Below, one piece after another: positions 1-5,477 of a stretch of 7,824 bases of DNA (its first letter is position 1; every line of letters begins with the position of its first letter). The notes under the pieces were generated by a model, which saw nothing but the letters and a program-made list of their open reading frames with translations, did not search any database and had not been told where the DNA came from. The position numbers and the translations under genes were made by a program. This stretch comes from Nitrospira defluvii (lineage in GTDB: Bacteria; Nitrospirota; Nitrospiria; Nitrospirales; Nitrospiraceae). Location: the NCBI GenBank assembly GCA_016199015.1, contig JACQHN010000411.1, positions 1 to 7,824 on the forward strand, written 5' to 3'.

Positions 1-237
1 CTTGAATACGGGGCCAGTGCCCTGGCGATCCATCGGGATGCCGTGGCGATAGGGGAACGAGTCCTCATCGTGGACGACCTTCTGGCCACAGGTGGAACGG
101 CGGCGGCAACAGTTCACCTGATCCGCCAACTTGGCGGTGAAATCGCAGGGCTGGATTTCCTCGTCGAGCTGAAAGGCCTGAATGGACGCGACCGGCTCAC
201 AGGGTACGACGTGCATTCGATGATCATCTATCCTTAA
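1..237 (+). CDS. apt: Adenine phosphoribosyltransferase, C-terminal part (5' end outside window)
   Basis: This is the last 78 codons of an open frame that enters from the left edge and stops with TAA. Apt salvages adenine by joining it to PRPP, giving AMP and pyrophosphate, in the cytoplasm. The hallmark PRPP-binding loop of type I phosphoribosyltransferases is intact at fragment residues 21-33 ([13 protein letters not shown]), with the two adjacent acidic residues and the TGGT turn. The preceding LEYG...IHRDA and the following [18 protein letters not shown] and [10 protein letters not shown] segments match the usual Apt C-terminus. Bacterial Apt is about 170-185 residues, so roughly 95-105 residues lie upstream of the window. 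The GTG at 43 is an internal Val codon, not a start. A weak hairpin follows the stop (245-259), without a T run. Confidence 0.93.
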   Translation, partial: LEYGASALAIHRDAVAIGERVLIVDDLLATGGTAAATVHLIRQLGGEIAGLDFLVELKGLNGRDRLTGYDVHSMIIYP

Positions 238-265
238 GTCCCCAAGCTCTAGGGGAGCTAGGTAC

Positions 266-294
266 TTGTCAAACGATCTGTAGCGTGATATACC
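266..294 (+). promoter_or_regulatory. Putative sigma70-type promoter for the dksA-like gene
   Basis: A TTGTCA hexamer (266-271, five of six matches to TTGACA) is followed by a 17-base spacer and TATACC (289-294, four of six matches to TATAAT). It lies in the apt to dksA-like gap and would start transcription near 301, leaving a leader of about 40 bases before the ATG at 343. Spacing is ideal, but the call rests on sequence match alone. Confidence 0.45.
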
Positions 295-342
295 AGCCAA
301 ACTTTTTCGCCTTGCACTCATCACGAAAGGGTATGAGACTCT

Positions 343-918
343 ATGGCGACGAAAGTCCACGCGAAGAAAAAAACACCAACGACGAAAGCAAAAGCCCTCG
401 CTCCTGAGAAGCCTGTTAAAAAAGAGCGACCGGCTGCAGTTACCCCTATGACTCAAAAAGACGAAGACAGTGTAGCCGCGCGTGTCGTGGCGGCTCTCAC
501 GCTCAAGGAAACGCCCAAAGAACGCGAAGAGCGCCAGCATCGGCGTGAGGTCTTGCAGCGGATGCTGCTCGGCAAGCGTCAGGAAATCATGCGGGAGATT
601 GAGGGAAACCTCGGGCAGTCCCTGACGGAAGATCAGCAGCGTCGCTTGGAATCCGCCCGTGATGTGGGCGATCAAGCCCTCATGGATCTGGATCGCGAGC
701 TGGGTATCTCGTTGATGGAGATGCGCAACCGGAAGCGCCAAGCGATCGATGAGGCCTTGACGCGGTTGAACGAGGGGACCTACGGGGTTTGCGCAGAGTG
801 CGGCATCGAGGTGAGTGAAAAGCGGTTGGAGGCGGTGCCCTTCGCCAAGCTGTGCGTCCAATGCCAGTCTCGACAGGAACTTCTCGAAAAGATCGAGAAG
901 GAAGAGGATCGCGACTAG
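343..918 (+). CDS. dksA: DksA/TraR-family C4 zinc-finger transcription regulator with basic N-terminal tail
   Basis: This 191-residue protein belongs to the DksA/TraR family, whose members insert a coiled coil into the secondary channel of RNA polymerase and, with ppGpp, retune initiation at rRNA and amino-acid promoters. Seen directly: a Lys/Ala/Pro-rich, low-complexity N-terminus (residues 1-40); a long charged helical region (about 55-145) whose middle carries DVGDQA (107-112), matching the DxxDxA coiled-coil tip motif of DksA; and a C-terminal zinc finger with Cys150, Cys153, Cys171 and Cys174 (CxxC-x17-CxxC). E. coli DksA has 151 residues, so this protein is about 40 longer, all of it in the basic tail. 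A GAAAGGG sequence ending at 331 lies 11 bases before the ATG and serves as a somewhat distant ribosome binding site. It is probably transcribed from the promoter at 266-294. Paralogues are common in this family, so the exact symbol is less certain than the family. Confidence 0.88.
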   Translation: MATKVHAKKKTPTTKAKALAPEKPVKKERPAAVTPMTQKDEDSVAARVVAALTLKETPKEREERQHRREVLQRMLLGKRQEIMREIEGNLGQSLTEDQQRRLESARDVGDQALMDLDRELGISLMEMRNRKRQAIDEALTRLNEGTYGVCAECGIEVSEKRLEAVPFAKLCVQCQSRQELLEKIEKEEDRD

Positions 919-1034
919 CTCCCCAGGCTGGTCGCATCAATTCTCGAGTTCATGTGCTTGTTGCTGCACCTGGGGTGTAGCGTCAGTGACCCTCTCGCCG
1001 ATGTCGGTGATCTGCCCGCTCCGTTCCTCTACCT

Positions 1035-1733
1035 ATGGCTCAGGTCGCTCCGAAGGCAGTCGTTTTGCTGAGTGGTGGGTTGGATTCCACCGTCACGGCC
1101 GCAATAGCCCAGCGGGATGGGTTTCGCATCTATTGTGTGACCGTCTCCTACGGGCAGCGCCATGCTGTTGAAGTTGAACGAGCACAGGCAGTCGCTCGAG
1201 CGATAGGCGCGACGGGGCATGTTGTGGTGGAGGTGAATCTGAGAGCGTTTGGAGGTTCCGCCCTCACCGCTGACGTCGAGGTTCCCAAGGACCGCACCCA
1301 CGAGGAGCGGTCAGGGTTGATTCCCGTCACCTATGTTCCCGCCCGCAACACCGTCTTTCTGTCGCTGGCCCTGGCCTATGCCGAGACCCTCGATGCGCAG
1401 ACGATCTATTTTGGAGCCAATGTTTTGGACTACTCCGGATATCCGGATTGCCGACCGGAGTTTATCCATGCGTTTGAGACCGTTGCGCGGCTTGGGACGA
1501 AGATGGGTGTCGAGGGCCGGACGATCGAGGTGCGTGCGCCCTTGCTCATGCAGTCCAAGGCCGAGATTGTGCGATGTGGTCAGGAACTTCGAGTTCCGTT
1601 CGAACTCACGCACAGTTGCTATGACCCGGGTGATGACGGCATTGCTTGCGGCCGGTGCGACAGTTGCCGCATTCGACGGGAAGGCTTTCACCAGGCAGGA
1701 GTTGTGGATCCTGTCCCCTATGCGATACCTTAA
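1035..1733 (+). CDS. queC: 7-cyano-7-deazaguanine synthase (preQ0 synthase)
   Basis: QueC converts 7-carboxy-7-deazaguanine plus ammonia and ATP to preQ0, the precursor of queuosine in tRNA, in the cytoplasm. The 232-residue length is typical of the family. The N-terminal PP-loop ATP-binding motif SGGLDST is at residues 13-19, followed by SYGQRH (38-43). The family signatures YVPARNT (100-106) and DYSGYPDCRPEF (132-143) are intact. The structural zinc site is complete, with Cys195, Cys205, Cys208 and Cys211 in SC...CGRCDSC. The ATG at 1035 is chosen because the PP-loop then sits at its normal distance from the N-terminus. The 20 bases before it are pyrimidine-rich and show no Shine-Dalgarno sequence. 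No queD, queE or queF is visible nearby, so the rest of the pathway must be elsewhere. A preceding gap of 116 bases separates it from the dksA-like gene. I saw no preQ1 riboswitch there. Confidence 0.97.
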   Translation: MAQVAPKAVVLLSGGLDSTVTAAIAQRDGFRIYCVTVSYGQRHAVEVERAQAVARAIGATGHVVVEVNLRAFGGSALTADVEVPKDRTHEERSGLIPVTYVPARNTVFLSLALAYAETLDAQTIYFGANVLDYSGYPDCRPEFIHAFETVARLGTKMGVEGRTIEVRAPLLMQSKAEIVRCGQELRVPFELTHSCYDPGDDGIACGRCDSCRIRREGFHQAGVVDPVPYAIP

Positions 1734-1765
1734 CAGGAAGCGGACAACGGAAAGTCAGCGAGGAG

Positions 1766-1800
1766 CAGGTGGCCGATTCGATGGGTGTCGGAACCTGTTT
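1766..1800 (+). terminator. Possible terminator or attenuator hairpin after queC
   Basis: CAGGT (1766-1770) pairs with ACCTG (1793-1797), and CCGA (1773-1776) pairs with TCGG (1788-1791). A small internal bulge (GG opposite A) separates the two helices and the loop is 11 bases. The outer arm is followed at once by TTT (1798-1800). It sits 33 bases after the queC stop and 57 bases before the next start. The short T run and broken stem make it a weak terminator at best. Confidence 0.35.
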
Positions 1801-1842
1801 CGTCACCGCCATGCCGCTTACGGTGTCGTGGCGCAATTGTCT

Positions 1843-1846
1843 GGAG
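1843..1846 (+). promoter_or_regulatory. Ribosome binding site fixing the start of the small membrane protein
   Basis: GGAG, within CTGGAGAA, lies 10 bases upstream of the ATG at 1857. An in-frame GTG at 1785 has no comparable site, falls inside the hairpin at 1766-1797, and would add 24 unremarkable Arg- and Cys-containing residues before the hydrophobic segment. The short form is therefore preferred. Confidence 0.6.
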
Positions 1847-1856
1847 AAACGTGTCT

Positions 1857-2033
1857 ATGACACCCGAAGAATTTTTTATGTACCTGATCATTGCCTTGGT
1901 GATCATTGCGCCGATCGGTGCACGGGTCTACCGGCGATTGACGTTGAATCGGACGACCCGAATGTTGCGCGAGCAGTTGAACCAGTCACAGGGAAACCGG
2001 TCGACGACGACTCCGCCGGAGCTCCCACGATGA
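1857..2033 (+). CDS. Small single-pass membrane protein, unknown function
   Basis: This 58-residue protein is not recognised as a named family. It starts MTPEEFFMYL, has one hydrophobic helix at about residues 6-22 (FFMYLIIALVIIAPIGA), then a strongly basic stretch (RVYRRLTLNRTTRMLR, 23-38) and a polar Gln/Asn/Ser/Thr/Pro-rich tail. The positive charge just after the helix predicts N-terminus out, C-terminus in the cytoplasm. The start is supported by GGAG 10 bases upstream. Its stop codon overlaps the next start as ATGA (2030-2033), so it is probably translationally coupled to the cytochrome c lipoprotein. By position it could be a small subunit or assembly partner of that cytochrome, but this is inference only. 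It has no heme motif and no cysteine. Confidence 0.66.
   Translation: MTPEEFFMYLIIALVIIAPIGARVYRRLTLNRTTRMLREQLNQSQGNRSTTTPPELPR
2018..2021 (+). promoter_or_regulatory. Ribosome binding site for the cytochrome c lipoprotein
   Basis: GGAG lies inside the last codons of the small membrane protein, eight bases before the ATG at 2030. It favours the overlapping ATGA start over later in-frame ATGs at 2042 and 2060. The 2060 start has GTGGGG about five bases upstream and would give a tidier signal peptide, so it remains an alternative. Confidence 0.45.
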
Positions 2034-2452
2034 GGCGAATCATGCAGAGTGGGGTCGAGATGAACGTGTGGTTGCGCGGAGCCGGACTGAGCCTGCTGGT
2101 TGCGGTGCTGGCAGCCTGTGAGTCCGGTGCCACAAATCCGGAGGCTGCCAAGCCTGCCGGGGGCGCCACGCCGGCAGAGGTTCAGGTGGGTGAGGCGAAG
2201 TTCAGCGCCAACTGCGCGGGCTGTCATGGTGTTCGAGGCGTCGGGACGAAACAAGGTCCTCCACTGGTGCATAAGATTTATGAACCGAATCATCACGCGG
2301 ATGTCGCGTTCCAACGGGCGGCGGAGAACGGCGTCCGCGCTCATCATTGGGAATTCGGCAACATGCCGAAGATCGAAGGGGTGACGGCGGGAGACGTCGA
2401 TCACATCATTCGGTATGTACGATGGCTGCAACGCGAGGCCGGGATTTACTAG
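2030..2452 (+). CDS. Monoheme cytochrome c, predicted lipoprotein
   Basis: This 140-residue class I-type cytochrome c is predicted to carry electrons on the periplasmic side of a membrane. An N-terminal hydrophobic segment ends in the lipobox LAAC, with Cys30 as the predicted lipidation site (Cys20 if translation starts at 2060). An Ala/Pro/Gly-rich linker (31-50) follows. The heme attachment site CAGCH is at 62-66, with His66 as proximal ligand. Met112 in the segment FGNMPKIEGV is the likely distal ligand, and a C-terminal helix (DVDHIIRYVRWLQREAG) completes the fold. Histidine pairs at 88-89 and 105-106 are notable. Residue +2 after the lipidated Cys is Glu, not the Asp that retains lipoproteins in the E. 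coli inner membrane, so sorting is open. It overlaps the small membrane protein by four bases. The redox partner is not visible here. Confidence 0.9.
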   Translation: MRRIMQSGVEMNVWLRGAGLSLLVAVLAACESGATNPEAAKPAGGATPAEVQVGEAKFSANCAGCHGVRGVGTKQGPPLVHKIYEPNHHADVAFQRAAENGVRAHHWEFGNMPKIEGVTAGDVDHIIRYVRWLQREAGIY

Positions 2453-2521
2453 CGTCGCCACCTGCTGTTCTATAGGTTCCCTCCTCCGTAGTGGCCGTCG
2501 TTCGTACTCCAGTGTCCTCGT

Positions 2522-2551
2522 TTGACAACGTGCCCATGTGGTTCGTAATGT
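2522..2551 (+). promoter_or_regulatory. Possible promoter for the SPFH lipoprotein gene
   Basis: A perfect TTGACA (2522-2527) is followed after 18 bases by TAATGT (2546-2551), which matches TATAAT at only three positions. It lies in the 185-base gap after the cytochrome gene and would leave a leader of roughly 80 bases. The -35 is convincing and the -10 is not. Confidence 0.38.
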
Positions 2552-2626
2552 ACTTGCATGGCCTCGCGAGCCCGTCAGAACGCGCAGAACGTCACGGGGT
2601 GCGACTCGTTGGCCCGACCTTTTCAC

Positions 2627-2632
2627 AGGAGG
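2627..2632 (+). promoter_or_regulatory. Strong ribosome binding site fixing the SPFH gene start
   Basis: AGGAGG, a perfect Shine-Dalgarno sequence, sits five bases before the ATG at 2638. The open frame extends upstream to 2491, but the extra 49 residues have no domain character. The 2638 start places a lipoprotein signal directly at the N-terminus. Confidence 0.85.
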
Positions 2633-2637
2633 AACCT

Positions 2638-3474
2638 ATGAGACAGGGAGCCTGGTCCACGTTGAGAGCTATAGGGGCCGTGGGGGCATTGCTGTGCACT
2701 TCAGGCTGTGTGGCGATCGAGGCAGGTCATGAGGGGGTGTTGGTCGAACAACCATTTTTCTTCGGTCATGGAGGGGTCGATGCCGTGCCTTCCAAAACCG
2801 GTCGTGTATTGGTCGCGCTGACGACGAAGGTCATTGAAGTTGATATCCGGCCGCTGCAGTATTCGGAACACTTCGACATCATTTCGGCTGAAAACGCCCC
2901 GGTGTCGTTCGATGCCTTCATGATCGCCAACGTCGTCGAAAGCCGCTCACCGGAGCTCATCAGCCGCTACGGGCCGAACTGGTATCAAAACAACGTGAAG
3001 GAAGCCTTCCGCACCTTCGTTCGGGAAGAAGTTCAACGGTACCCGCTCTTTCAGTTGACAACCGACCCGACCACCAGAACGAAGTTGCAGGATGCCATTG
3101 CGCGCGAGGTTCAGAGCAAGCTCATCGAGAAGCAAAACATGCCGATCCGGCTCAATCGCGTCGTGGTCGGCAGCATCCTGCCGCCTAAGGGTGTGGTGGA
3201 GCAGACGACCCAAACGATCGTGCAGGAACAGCGGAAGATTACGATGGTCGAGTTTCAAAAGGCGGAAGAAGCGCGTGAAAAAGCCGAGAAGCAGCGCGGG
3301 ATTGCCGACCGTGCCTACCGCGAATCGTTGGGGTTGACCGCGCCGGAATTTGTCGATCTACGCCGCATTGAAGTGCAGAAAGAAATCGTCCAGCACTCGC
3401 CGGCGGCCTTGACCGTCATCATGGGGTTGGAGCGCGTCGGCATCAACATGCCGCCCCTCGCAGCGGATCGATAA
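2638..3474 (+). CDS. SPFH/Band 7 (prohibitin-like) domain lipoprotein
   Basis: This 278-residue protein is a stomatin/prohibitin/flotillin/HflK-type membrane scaffold. A short signal (residues 1-23: Arg2 and Arg10, then a hydrophobic core) ends at Cys24 in CTSGC, a slightly non-canonical lipobox with Thr at -3. The SPFH domain follows at about 28-185, starting EAGHEGVLVEQPFFFG. It includes the ENAPVSFDAFMIANV strand pair and the helix NNVKEAFRTFVREEVQRY. A charged segment rich in Glu, Lys, Arg and Gln (about 186-228) would form a coiled coil for oligomerisation, and a shorter C-terminal region runs to residue 278. SPFH proteins usually have an N-terminal transmembrane helix, so lipid anchoring is unusual. 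Residue +2 is Val, which would allow outer-membrane sorting. No NfeD or FtsH-type protease gene is adjacent. Substrate and partner are unknown. Confidence 0.85.
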   Translation: MRQGAWSTLRAIGAVGALLCTSGCVAIEAGHEGVLVEQPFFFGHGGVDAVPSKTGRVLVALTTKVIEVDIRPLQYSEHFDIISAENAPVSFDAFMIANVVESRSPELISRYGPNWYQNNVKEAFRTFVREEVQRYPLFQLTTDPTTRTKLQDAIAREVQSKLIEKQNMPIRLNRVVVGSILPPKGVVEQTTQTIVQEQRKITMVEFQKAEEAREKAEKQRGIADRAYRESLGLTAPEFVDLRRIEVQKEIVQHSPAALTVIMGLERVGINMPPLAADR

Positions 3475-3510
3475 TTCCACGGGCGGGAATTCGTAGCGGG
3501 CAGTGGCCAG

Positions 3511-3541
3511 GGGAAAATCCGGGCAGTGCACGGCTTTTCCC
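3511..3541. terminator. Bidirectional terminator-like hairpin between convergent genes
   Basis: GGGAAAATCCG (3511-3521) and CGGCTTTTCCC (3531-3541) form an 11-position stem with a single T/C mismatch and a nine-base loop. The structure also forms from the opposite strand. It lies in the 82-base gap between the SPFH gene (plus) and the secreted protein (minus), which converge. The AAAA/TTTT is inside the stem and no clear T run follows on either strand, so it is a terminator by position and structure rather than a textbook one. A second small hairpin, AATTCC (3473-3478) with GGAATT (3486-3491), begins at the SPFH stop codon. Confidence 0.55.
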
Positions 3542-3556
3542 AGGATCGTCGGCGGA

Positions 3557-4297
3557 TTATTTCACGACCCAGACGCGATAGGTTTTCGTGTTGAGGGGCT
3601 TGGCGACCTTCAGGGTTCTGACCTCACCGGGATTCATCACGTCATCGCCGGTGGCGGTTTTTCGGGCCGGGTGGCGGGTACTCCGCAGCAGCGTGCCGTG
3701 CTCATCGTAAAAATCCACCATCACATCCGCCGTTTCCCGCAAGCTGCCTTGATAGGCTGTTCCGAGCCAATCGAGGCGTTTGAGCGCTTGGTAAGCGATG
3801 ACGATGGTGCCGTCCGGATCTTCCCGTGCGCTGAGAATCTTCAGGGCTCTATTCTGATCCAATCCCGGTTCCGCTCCGCCCGTCGTTTGAGCGAGGAGCA
3901 CCCGTTCCACCTCGTCCGGATAGAAGACCGCTTTCACCTTGCAGTACACCGTGTGGCCCTTTTCGCTCTGTTGTAGGATCTGCTGGTCGCTGACGTGTTT
4001 CGTGGCCAGGGCGTGGACCAGATTGCGAAATAATTTGGAATCCACGATCGAGGCGGTCTGTTCGCGCACCGCCGCGGATGTGCTGACGGCCTGATGGAGG
4101 GCTTCCAAGCAGGCAGTCTGCTTGGCTTCGGCCGCGGTTTCCGGTTCGTGGTAGGTATACCGATAGTCGCCAGTAATGTCGACGCGAGGGCTTTGCGCAA
4201 AGGCTCGCGTCGGTGCGACGAGCGCGAAGCATTGCGCGGCGGTTACGAGCAGGGCGCCGGTTCCTAAAACGGACAGCAGCGGGATCATACGAGCCAC
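3557..4297 (-). CDS. Secreted two-module protein, unknown function
   Basis: This 246-residue protein has a signal peptide: Arg3, a hydrophobic stretch from about residue 5 to 28, then AFA before Gln35 as the likely cleavage site, so it should be periplasmic or exported. The first mature module (about 42-126) runs from GDYRYTYHEPETAAEAK to the strand TVYCKVKAVF, with a long helix between. This resembles the N-terminal module of FlgT-like and related surface proteins. Cys63 and Cys119 could form a disulfide. The second module (about 148-246) has VMVDFYDEHGTLLRS and PGEVRTLKVAKP, and looks like an FxLYD-type beta sandwich. Both assignments are by resemblance only. The GTG start at 4297 gives the signal a positive charge. 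The ATG at 4288 has the better-spaced AGGTGG and would drop MAR. It lies 99 bases downstream of the DUF72 gene on the same strand. Confidence 0.75.
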   Translation of the reverse strand: MARMIPLLSVLGTGALLVTAAQCFALVAPTRAFAQSPRVDITGDYRYTYHEPETAAEAKQTACLEALHQAVSTSAAVREQTASIVDSKLFRNLVHALATKHVSDQQILQQSEKGHTVYCKVKAVFYPDEVERVLLAQTTGGAEPGLDQNRALKILSAREDPDGTIVIAYQALKRLDWLGTAYQGSLRETADVMVDFYDEHGTLLRSTRHPARKTATGDDVMNPGEVRTLKVAKPLNTKTYRVWVVK

Positions 4298-4396
4298 CTA
4301 CCTTTCTGTGGCCAGTTCCACATCGGCCTTGATTCTGGGCATCGAGCGGTGACGCTGATTTATGCTACCACGCGTGAGGGCCGGCAGCAATGCGAC

Positions 4397-5308
4397 TCAT
4401 TTCGGCAGAACCGCCAACTGTTCGATGATCGCTTGAATGGTCAGGGGCGCATTGCCCTCCGCCCGATTATTGACGAGCACATAAGGCACGACGCCCTGGG
4501 TAGACGCGTCTTGAACGAGGGTGGCGGCTTCTCGTCGCATCTGGGGTTGGGGCAACACGATGCGATGATAGGGCGCATACCGCTCCACGGCTGTGGCATG
4601 GGGGAGACCGAGCGGCGTCAGGAGGCGCATGACGAGAAAGGGGGCCGTGAAGGTCCTTCCCAGGATGTGGTGTTGCGTCAGGAGCGGCGGCATGCCTGTC
4701 CAGTGATTGTAGGTATGGGCGACGCGGTGCGCTTGGAGGATCGCTCGATACCGCGGGGTCAGGATCGCCGGATTCCGAATCTCCACCGCATAGGGAAATC
4801 CGGAGGGCAGTGCGTCAAGGAAACGATCCAACGCGGCAAGGAAGGCTGTCGGCTCCAGTCCGGACCGCTGAAACTCAAAAATGAAGGGCCCGATACGGCC
4901 AGGAAGGGCCTCGGTAAAGGGTCGTAGGACCAGGTTGCGAAACGTGTCGCTATCGAGAAACCGGGGATTGGGCTTCCCGGCTTTGATTCCATAGCGGGGC
5001 AGATCCGCATAGGTAGGAATGGTGAGCTCTTCCCAGACCTTCGAGCAAAAGTGAAAATCGGTCGGGACCTGGCTCCCGTAGTGCGCAAGTTGTGCTGTGC
5101 TTGCCGGTCGGTAAAAGGAGTGGTCGATGCCGACGGTACGAAAAAGCGGCGACCTGCCGAGAGGGTACATTGCATATTCACCCAGGCTGTCCCTGGAGAA
5201 GCGGTTTGCCGAATAGCTTCGTCGGTAGACTTGCTGGAACCAGCCTTCGTAGGCCCAGGAACTCGTGCCGAAACGAACGACTTGTCGATCGATCATCCGA
5301 GACACCAT
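4397..5308 (-). CDS. DUF72 (YecE-like) family protein
   Basis: This 303-residue cytoplasmic protein belongs to DUF72, a TIM-barrel-like family of unknown biochemical role. Recognisable features in order are the N-terminal strand FGTSSWAYEGWF (13-24), GIDHSFYRPAS (60-70), DFHFCSKVWEELT (84-96), FIFEFQ (142-147), YAVEIRNP (173-180) and the C-terminal VLVNNRAEGNAPLTI (277-291), whose Asn and Glu are typical of the family. Length is somewhat above the usual 240-290, owing to the insert around residues 98-128 and a basic N-terminus. The ATG at 5308 is the most upstream reasonable start, but neither it nor the in-frame ATG at 5296 has a good Shine-Dalgarno sequence, so the first four residues are uncertain. 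It is transcribed divergently from malQ. No function should be inferred from that neighbour alone. Confidence 0.88.
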   Translation of the reverse strand: MVSRMIDRQVVRFGTSSWAYEGWFQQVYRRSYSANRFSRDSLGEYAMYPLGRSPLFRTVGIDHSFYRPASTAQLAHYGSQVPTDFHFCSKVWEELTIPTYADLPRYGIKAGKPNPRFLDSDTFRNLVLRPFTEALPGRIGPFIFEFQRSGLEPTAFLAALDRFLDALPSGFPYAVEIRNPAILTPRYRAILQAHRVAHTYNHWTGMPPLLTQHHILGRTFTAPFLVMRLLTPLGLPHATAVERYAPYHRIVLPQPQMRREAATLVQDASTQGVVPYVLVNNRAEGNAPLTIQAIIEQLAVLPK

Positions 5309-5477
5309 CGGAACGACATAGCCAGATTTCTCCCGGTCATCAGGGCATCTACCTCACAATGGATTTTCCAGCCGCAGCACCGTGCGGATCAGGACGGGAA
5401 TTGTATCGCAACGCTGGGATAAACCCTAGGATGCCTTGACTTGATCGAGGTCTTCACTCACACTCTGGCATCACACT
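5309..5477. other. Divergent intergenic region between the DUF72 gene and malQ
   Basis: This 169-base gap must hold promoters for both directions. On the minus strand, TACAAT (5405 to 5400, five of six matches to a -10) has no good -35. On the plus side, TTGACT (5437-5442) has no matching -10 at standard spacing. Two small inverted repeats are present: CCGCA (5372-5376) with TGCGG (5383-5387), and CCTTGA (5434-5439) with TCGAGG (5445-5450), the latter 27 bases before the malQ ATG. I recognise no known operator or riboswitch. Confidence 0.4.

Noticed and set aside
245..259. Hairpin AGCTC/GAGCT after the apt stop as an intrinsic terminator
   Set aside because: The stem is only five base pairs with a five-base loop and no T run follows, so it is no better than expected by chance.
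921..975. Inverted repeat CCCCAGG (921-927) and CCTGGGG (969-975) between the dksA-like gene and queC, possibly a preQ1-sensing leader
   Set aside because: The 41-base loop holds no consistent inner pairing, and I could not find the short pseudoknot pattern of a preQ1 riboswitch. It may be chance, though an outer stem of seven perfect pairs is worth remembering.
1785..1856. In-frame GTG at 1785 as the start of the small membrane protein
   Set aside because: It lies in the post-queC hairpin, has no ribosome binding site, and the added 24 residues lack any domain or signal character.
2491..2637. N-terminal extension of the SPFH protein to 2491
   Set aside because: A perfect AGGAGG and a lipoprotein signal mark 2638 as the start. 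The extension covers the likely promoter.
3503..3976. Plus-strand open frame of 157 codons opposite the secreted protein
   Set aside because: It is antisense to a gene with a clear signal peptide and two modules, has no ribosome binding site, and its translation resembles no protein family.
4349..5439. Plus-strand open frames opposite the DUF72 gene (4349-4927, 5051-5422, 5092-5439)
   Set aside because: The minus strand carries the recognisable DUF72 signatures. The plus-strand translations have no family motifs and are typical shadows in GC-rich DNA.
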